From the NCBI GenBank assembly GCA_050261515.1, contig JBLNDJ010000048.1, forward strand, positions 302,675 to 366,674: a stretch of 64,000 bases of DNA, given 5' to 3'. Positions within the stretch are counted from its first letter, which is position 1, and every line of letters starts with the position of its first letter. Source of the stretch: JBLNDJ01 sp050261515. GTDB lineage: Bacteria > Acidobacteriota > Terriglobia > Bryobacterales > Bryobacteraceae. Below the pieces are notes generated by a model, which saw nothing but the letters and a program-made list of their open reading frames with translations, did no database searches and had not been told where the DNA came from. A program made the position numbers and the translations under genes. Below are positions 59,824 through 64,000 of this stretch, piece by piece.

Positions 59824-60915
59824 ATGGCGGCAAACAACAAGGTCAGGGTAGGGATCATCGGCTCGGGTTTTCAGGCGGACATACACGCCGCATCGTTCCG
59901 GATCGCGCCCGAGGAAGCGGAAGTGGTCGCCGTGGCGTCGCCCAGTCCGGGCCGCGCTGCCGCGCTCGCCGCCCGCTACGGCATCCCGCGCGTCTTCACG
60001 GACTACCGCGAGATGCTCCGGGAAAAAGATATCGAGATGGTTACGATCGCGGCGCCCAACCAACTGCACGCGCGGATGACCGCCGACGCCGCATCCGCCG
60101 GCAAGCACGTGGTCTGCGAGAAGCCGCTCGCCATGACGATCGAGGAAGCCGACGAGATGCTCGACGCCACCCGCCGCGCGGGCGTGCTGCTCCTGTACGC
60201 CGAGGAACTTTTCTTCACACCGAAGTACGTCAAGGCGAAAGAAATGGCGGACCAGGGCGCGTTCGGCAAAGTTTACCTGGTCAAGCAGAGCGAGAAGCAC
60301 TTCGGCCCGCACGGCGACTGGTTCTGGGATGTGGACCGCTCGGGCGGCGGCGTCTTCATGGACATGGGCTGCCACGGCATCGCGTTCTGCTACTGGTTCC
60401 TGAACCGGCCGCGGATCAGGAACGTGTACTGCCAGATGGCGACCTACGTCCACGGCGACAAGACGCGCGGCGAGGACCACGCCACGTGCATTCTGGAGTT
60501 CGAAGGCGGGGCATCGGGCCTGGTCGAAAACAGTTGGGCGCGGCGCGGCGGCATGGACGACCGCATCGAGGTCTACGGGTCGGGCGGCGTGACCTACGGC
60601 AACCTTCATATGGGCAACGCACTGCCCACCTACAGCGAAGAGGGCTACGGATACGCGGTCGAGAAGGCGCCCTCGACCAAAGGCTGGAGCTATCCGGTGT
60701 TCGATGAGCTCTGGAACTACGGGACGCCGCAGGAGATGACGCACTTCGCGCGCTGCGTGCGAGGCCGCGAGCAGCCGGTCGCGACCGGCGAGGACGGCCG
60801 GGTCGTGATGGAAGCGCTCTACGCAGGCTACGCCTCGGCCGGCGAAGGACGGCGTATTGACCTGCCGTTCCGGCCGCAAGGTGTGAAGAAACCCATCGAC
60901 CTATGGAAGCGTTAG
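59824..60915 (+). CDS. Gfo/Idh/MocA family oxidoreductase (cytosolic)
   Basis: 363 residues with no export signal. Rossmann motif VRVGIIGSGFQADIHAASF, the conserved EKPLAMTIEEADEML segment, and a substrate-domain stretch VDRSGGGVFMDMGCHGI with the likely catalytic His. NAD(P)-dependent oxidation of a sugar or sugar derivative is expected. Its end overlaps the start of the rhamnosidase-like gene by 13 bases, which suggests the two act on the same glycan, for example after rhamnose release (inference). Confidence 0.92.
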   Translation: MAANNKVRVGIIGSGFQADIHAASFRIAPEEAEVVAVASPSPGRAAALAARYGIPRVFTDYREMLREKDIEMVTIAAPNQLHARMTADAASAGKHVVCEKPLAMTIEEADEMLDATRRAGVLLLYAEELFFTPKYVKAKEMADQGAFGKVYLVKQSEKHFGPHGDWFWDVDRSGGGVFMDMGCHGIAFCYWFLNRPRIRNVYCQMATYVHGDKTRGEDHATCILEFEGGASGLVENSWARRGGMDDRIEVYGSGGVTYGNLHMGNALPTYSEEGYGYAVEKAPSTKGWSYPVFDELWNYGTPQEMTHFARCVRGREQPVATGEDGRVVMEALYAGYASAGEGRRIDLPFRPQGVKKPIDLWKR

Positions 60916-63284
60916 CCCTTCTGTTGGCCGCCTCCGCTGTGCTCGCGCCGTTCCAGTCCGCCAGGCCCGTGTGGCCGCGCGGGCATGCGGCGGAGATGAA
61001 TGCCCATGCCGTGTTCCGCGCTAAGATCCGCGCGCCCGAGGGGCCGGTCACGGTGCGGGTTGCCGCGGCGTCCGTCTACCGGCTGACGGTGAACGGCGAG
61101 TTTCGCGGGTACGGACCGGCGCGCGCCCCGCACGGGTATGCGCGCGTGGATGAGTGGCCTGTCAGCCTGCGCCCGGGCGAGAACGTGGTCGAGATCGAGG
61201 CGGCGGGGTACAACGTGAACAGCTACTACCTCACCGATGAGCCCGCGTTCGTTCAAGCGGAAATCACGGCGGGCGGCCGCGTGCTGGCTGCGACCGGTGG
61301 GGCGGACCCCCTGGTCCGCGGCCGACCCCCCGGTCGGCCCAGCCTGGTCAGCGAGTTCGAAGCCGGCCTCCCCACGAGCTACGTGCAGCGCGTCCAGCGC
61401 TACAGCTTCCAGCGGCCGTTCGTCGAGTACCGCCGCCTGCCCGAAGCGCCTTTCCGAGCCGTGAAGCTCGAAACCCGCCCCCAGCCGAAGCTGCTCGCCC
61501 GCGGCATCCCGCTCCCCGATTTCACGATCAACCCGGCCCGCACACTCGTCTCCACCGGCGCGCTCGAGCCGGCGCCCCTCCCCGCCGAGCCCTGGATCGA
61601 GCGCTCCGTCCGCGAGACAGGCAAGGCCCTGAAGGGATTCCCCGAAAGCGAGTTCGAAGTCTACCCCTCGCAGGAGTGGCAGCGCTGGCGGAACGCTTTC
61701 GAGCAGAAATCCGGGCGCGCCCTCGACGCGCGCGAGCCCCTGCGCCTCGGCGCGCGTTCTTACGCGCTGGTTGATTTCGGGCTGAACCGCAGCGGGTTCT
61801 TGCGGCTGCACGTCTCCTGCGCGCGCAAGGCGAAGTTGATGGCGGTGTGGGACGAGGTGCTCACCAAAGGCGACGTGGACCTGCGACGCTCGGGCACGAC
61901 GAGCATCCTCGGCTACGAGCTCGAACCGGGCGAGTACACGCTCGAATCGATGGACCCCTACACCATCCATTTCCTGAAGCTGATGGCGCTTGAGGGCGAC
62001 GTCGCGGTGAGCGCCGTCGAGGTCCGCGACTACGCGAACCCGGATGTGTGGCAGGCGGAGTTCCGCTCGAGCGACGAGAGGCTGAACCGCATCTTTGCCG
62101 CGGCGCGCGAAACCTTCCGACAGAACTCGGTGGACCTGTTCATGGACTGCCCCTCGCGCGAGCGCGCGCCCTGGCTGGGGGACAGCTTCTTCACGTCGCG
62201 CACGGCCGCGCTCCTTTCCGGCCACACGCGCGTCGAGCGCATCTTCTTCGAAAACTACGCGCTGCCCGAGAAGTTCGCGGACATCCCCGACGGCATGGTC
62301 CCGATGCTCTACCCCGGCGACCACAACGACGGCAACTTCATCCCGACCTATGCCTTCTGGTTCATTTTGCAGCTCGACGAGTACGCGCGCCGCTCGGGCG
62401 ACCGCGCGCTCATCGAAGCCATGCGCCCGCGCGTGATGGGCATCTTGCGCTACTTCGAGAAATTCCGCAACGATGACGGCCTGCTCGAGAAGCTCGAAAA
62501 ATGGGTGTTCATCGAATGGTCCGCCGCGAACAAGTATGTGCAGGACGTGAACTACCCGGCCAACATGATGTACGCCGCCGCGCTCGACGCCGCCGGAAAA
62601 CTCTACGGCGACGCAGCGCTGCGCGGGCAGGCCGAGCGCGTGCGCGAGACGATTTGCCGCCAATCCTACGACGGCGAGTTCTTCGTGGACAACGCCCTCC
62701 GCGCCGGAGGCAAGCTCACGCCCACGCGCAACCGCACCGAAGTCTGCCAGTACTTCGCGTTCTACTTCGGGACGGCCACGCCCGAGCGCTATCCCGAGCT
62801 CTGGCGCCGCCTGCGCGACGAATTCGGCCCGGAGCGCAAGGCGTACCCCGAGATCGCGCCGTCGAACATGATCTACGGCAAGATGCTGCGCTTCGAGCTG
62901 CTCTCGCGCGCGGGCGCCGGCCAGCAGATCCTCGACGAATCGGTGGCGACGCTGCTCTACATGGCGGATGCGACCGGCACACTCTGGGAGAACACCGACC
63001 TGAGCGCGAGCACGAACCACGGGATGATGTCGCACGCGGCGGTCACGCTCTATCGCGACCTGCTCGGTGCGGCGGAAGTGGACGCGCGCGCCAAGCGCCT
63101 GCGCGTGGTCCTCCCTGCCCTGAAGCTCGACTGGTGCGAAGGCCGCCTGCCCACGCCGGACGGCGCCATCGAAATCTCCTGGCGCAAAGAAGCCGGCAAG
63201 CTGCTCTACCGCGCCACCGCCCCGCCGGGCTGGAAGGTCGAAGTCGAGAACCGCAGCGGCGTTGAATCAGCACGGGCAGACTAG
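60903..63284 (+). CDS. GH78 alpha-L-rhamnosidase-like protein, secreted
   Basis: 793 residues. A signal peptide (MEALALLLAASAVLAPFQSA) precedes beta-sandwich domains (VYRLTVNGEFRGYGPARAP) and an (alpha/alpha)6 barrel with the GH78 motif DCPSRERAPWLGD (D415, E420, D427), spaced as in characterised rhamnosidases. Later segments PSNMIYGKMLRF and TDLSASTNHGMMSH follow the family order. It removes terminal L-rhamnose from glycans. Residues 132-146 (GGADPLVRGRPPGRP) are encoded by the 43-base repeat and are probably an inserted surface loop. It overlaps the oxidoreductase gene. Confidence 0.88.
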   Translation: MEALALLLAASAVLAPFQSARPVWPRGHAAEMNAHAVFRAKIRAPEGPVTVRVAAASVYRLTVNGEFRGYGPARAPHGYARVDEWPVSLRPGENVVEIEAAGYNVNSYYLTDEPAFVQAEITAGGRVLAATGGADPLVRGRPPGRPSLVSEFEAGLPTSYVQRVQRYSFQRPFVEYRRLPEAPFRAVKLETRPQPKLLARGIPLPDFTINPARTLVSTGALEPAPLPAEPWIERSVRETGKALKGFPESEFEVYPSQEWQRWRNAFEQKSGRALDAREPLRLGARSYALVDFGLNRSGFLRLHVSCARKAKLMAVWDEVLTKGDVDLRRSGTTSILGYELEPGEYTLESMDPYTIHFLKLMALEGDVAVSAVEVRDYANPDVWQAEFRSSDERLNRIFAAARETFRQNSVDLFMDCPSRERAPWLGDSFFTSRTAALLSGHTRVERIFFENYALPEKFADIPDGMVPMLYPGDHNDGNFIPTYAFWFILQLDEYARRSGDRALIEAMRPRVMGILRYFEKFRNDDGLLEKLEKWVFIEWSAANKYVQDVNYPANMMYAAALDAAGKLYGDAALRGQAERVRETICRQSYDGEFFVDNALRAGGKLTPTRNRTEVCQYFAFYFGTATPERYPELWRRLRDEFGPERKAYPEIAPSNMIYGKMLRFELLSRAGAGQQILDESVATLLYMADATGTLWENTDLSASTNHGMMSHAAVTLYRDLLGAAEVDARAKRLRVVLPALKLDWCEGRLPTPDGAIEISWRKEAGKLLYRATAPPGWKVEVENRSGVESARAD
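61297..61339 (+). repeat. Copy A of the 43-base double-hairpin repeat, in frame in the GH78 gene
   Basis: Two adjacent perfect hairpins: GCGGACC/GGTCCGC with a 4-base loop, then GGCCGACC/GGTCGGCC with a CCCC loop. The copy is read in frame as residues 132-146. It is in the opposite orientation to the host reading frame compared with the copy in the topoisomerase-helicase gene. Confidence 0.85.
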
Positions 63285-63294
63285 AATTCAACGC
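63259..63294. repeat. 9-bp inverted repeat across the GH78 stop codon
   Basis: GCGTTGAAT (63259-63267) and ATTCAACGC (63286-63294) are perfectly complementary around an 18-base loop that holds the last codons. No T-run follows, so termination is uncertain. It marks the border between GC-rich coding DNA and the less GC-rich tail of the window. Confidence 0.6.
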
Positions 63295-63712
63295 TGAGAC
63301 GCCGCGCTCATCGTGTCTCCTTGCAGACGATGGCTGCGTGAGCGAAGCCCCAAAGCTCGGTCGTTCCCTTTCACAGCAATTTACGGGTTGATTGCGGAAC
63401 CACTGCGTCCGCGTGCGCATGTGCATCGCCTTGCGCAACGACGACTAGATTAATATCCTTGAGTATCTTATGCGCCGATAGCACAAGCTATCAAAGAGAT
63501 TGCGCTTGCGACCAGCATGGCTGCGGCGTTGCCGGGCCACCTTATTTGTATTGCTGGACTCGGCCATGCAATGTGGAGACGTTTGGCTCCGCTTTTTGTA
63601 TGGAAGGACTATACGGAGACCGCCGGGTCTGTGCTCCGGCGAACGCACAAGATCCGCCTTCGGACTGCCCTTGCTTCAGTTCACTTTATTGTACACTCTA
63701 GTCGGGAGGGAT
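63295..63712. other. 418-base region without a supported gene, less GC-rich than the rest
   Basis: Short frames exist here, but they start without ribosome-binding sites and contain runs such as ATTAATATCC and TATCTTATG unlike the surrounding coding style. I see no tRNA-like fold and no transposase segment. The composition change suggests acquired or decaying DNA. Confidence 0.5.
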
Positions 63713-63883
63713 ATGAAACTAGCAAGCTTTGTTCCCTCGGCTCTTTGCACCCGCCGCATTGTCATCCTTGGGGTGAGTATTGTCTTAGGAGTATTCTTTG
63801 CGATGGTATCTCACTCCCAGTCTCCCTATGCACCTGTAAACGACGTCGCTTTCACTGCGGAAATCGTCGAGGCTTCGGGGTGA
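63713..63883 (+). CDS. Small ORF with signal-like N-terminus, unknown or truncated
   Basis: 56 residues, MKLASFVPSALCTRRIVILG then a hydrophobic stretch (ILGVSIVLGVFFAMV), ending EIVEASG. A strong ribosome-binding site (GGGAGGG) lies 5 bases upstream of the ATG. Codon choice is less GC-biased than in neighbours. It may be the broken N-terminus of an exported protein or a small membrane protein. No family recognised. Confidence 0.45.
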   Translation: MKLASFVPSALCTRRIVILGVSIVLGVFFAMVSHSQSPYAPVNDVAFTAEIVEASG

Positions 63884-63972
63884 CCTGCCCCCGAAATCCG
63901 CACACCGCGAACTACAAGAATACCCCGGTCAGTTAGACAGTCACTTCGCCCTCCTCTAAGGAGAATCCTGCG

Positions 63973-64000
63973 ATGGGGGCGGCCGGGGTCAAGGCCGAGC
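63973..64000 (+). CDS. Possible gene start cut by the window edge
   Basis: AAGGAG at about 63957-63962 precedes ATG at 63973, which opens a frame (MGAAGVKAE) that runs off the window. Too short to identify. It may belong to a mobile element at the edge of the less GC-rich segment. Confidence 0.2.

Noticed and set aside
60912..63035. Long minus-strand frame opposite the GH78 gene
   Set aside because: No protein-like motifs; the plus strand has a signal peptide and the GH78 catalytic motif.

Overview
The window is GC-rich and densely packed with genes, most of them starting within a few bases of the previous stop. It looks like a chromosomal segment of an Acidobacteriota bacterium, probably near Bryobacterales/Solibacter. 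That placement is inferred from gene style: a 1,152-residue Oar-like TonB receptor with an N-terminal carboxypeptidase-regulatory domain, Tat-exported Gfo/Idh/MocA and aldo/keto reductases, an EF-P with a PGNLRGF tip loop, and many secreted hydrolases. No 16S gene is present to confirm it. I see no tRNA, rRNA, CRISPR array or intact insertion sequence.

Layout. (1) 1-10632, minus strand: a NAD-linked group 3d-type [NiFe]-hydrogenase operon, hoxF-hoxU-hoxY-hoxH-protease, then an ADP-forming acyl-CoA synthetase fused to a GNAT acetyltransferase, then hypF-hypC-hypD (hypD cut by the window edge). (2) 11043-14384: a trehalose synthase-maltokinase fusion, divergent from the hydrogenase. (3) 14499-15068: a compact unit with an extended -10 element, a very long Shine-Dalgarno sequence, a 15-codon ORF, a foldable segment and a strong terminator, followed by rpmE (L31). 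(4) 15040-16371: an ECF sigma factor, a likely membrane anti-sigma and a Spy/CpxP-like protein. (5) 16614-24324: UvrD/PcrA helicase, a tiny basic protein, an APC permease, a Tat-exported oxidoreductase, a radical SAM protein and EF-P. (6) 24353-32816, minus: selA, a PIG-L deacetylase, the TonB receptor, a TPR protein and a flippase-like protein. (7) 32916-37960: a fadN-fadA-acyl-CoA dehydrogenase beta-oxidation operon. (8) 37936-43151, minus: SGNH hydrolase, URO-D family protein and a catalytic/non-catalytic M16 peptidase pair. (9) 43160-48354: HD hydrolase, AraC regulator, GNAT, ferredoxin-tailed aldo/keto reductase, methyltransferase and a beta-lactamase-fold hydrolase. (10) 48364-52236: one reading frame joining topoisomerase III to RecQ helicase. 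(11) 52214-59696, minus: an MdtABC-type RND efflux operon. (12) 59824-63284: an oxidoreductase coupled to a GH78 rhamnosidase-like protein. (13) 63285-64000: a less GC-rich, nearly gene-free end.

The strongest candidates for something new are three. First, the small RNA unit at 14514-14721: its ribosome-binding site can pair over 17 bases with the 3' end of 16S rRNA, and the rest folds into several perfect helices before a terminator. Second, the topoisomerase III-RecQ single-chain fusion. Third, a 43-base double-hairpin repeat found three times: once between genes, once in frame in the GH78 gene, and once in frame exactly in the linker joining topoisomerase III to RecQ.

Functionally, the hydrogenase would feed electrons from H2 to NAD or run in reverse, its accessory genes build the NiFe(CN)2CO centre, and the embedded acyl-CoA synthetase/acetyltransferase suggests a link to acetate metabolism or protein acetylation. 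The remaining genes fit an aerobic soil heterotroph that degrades polymers, oxidises fatty acids and exports toxic compounds.
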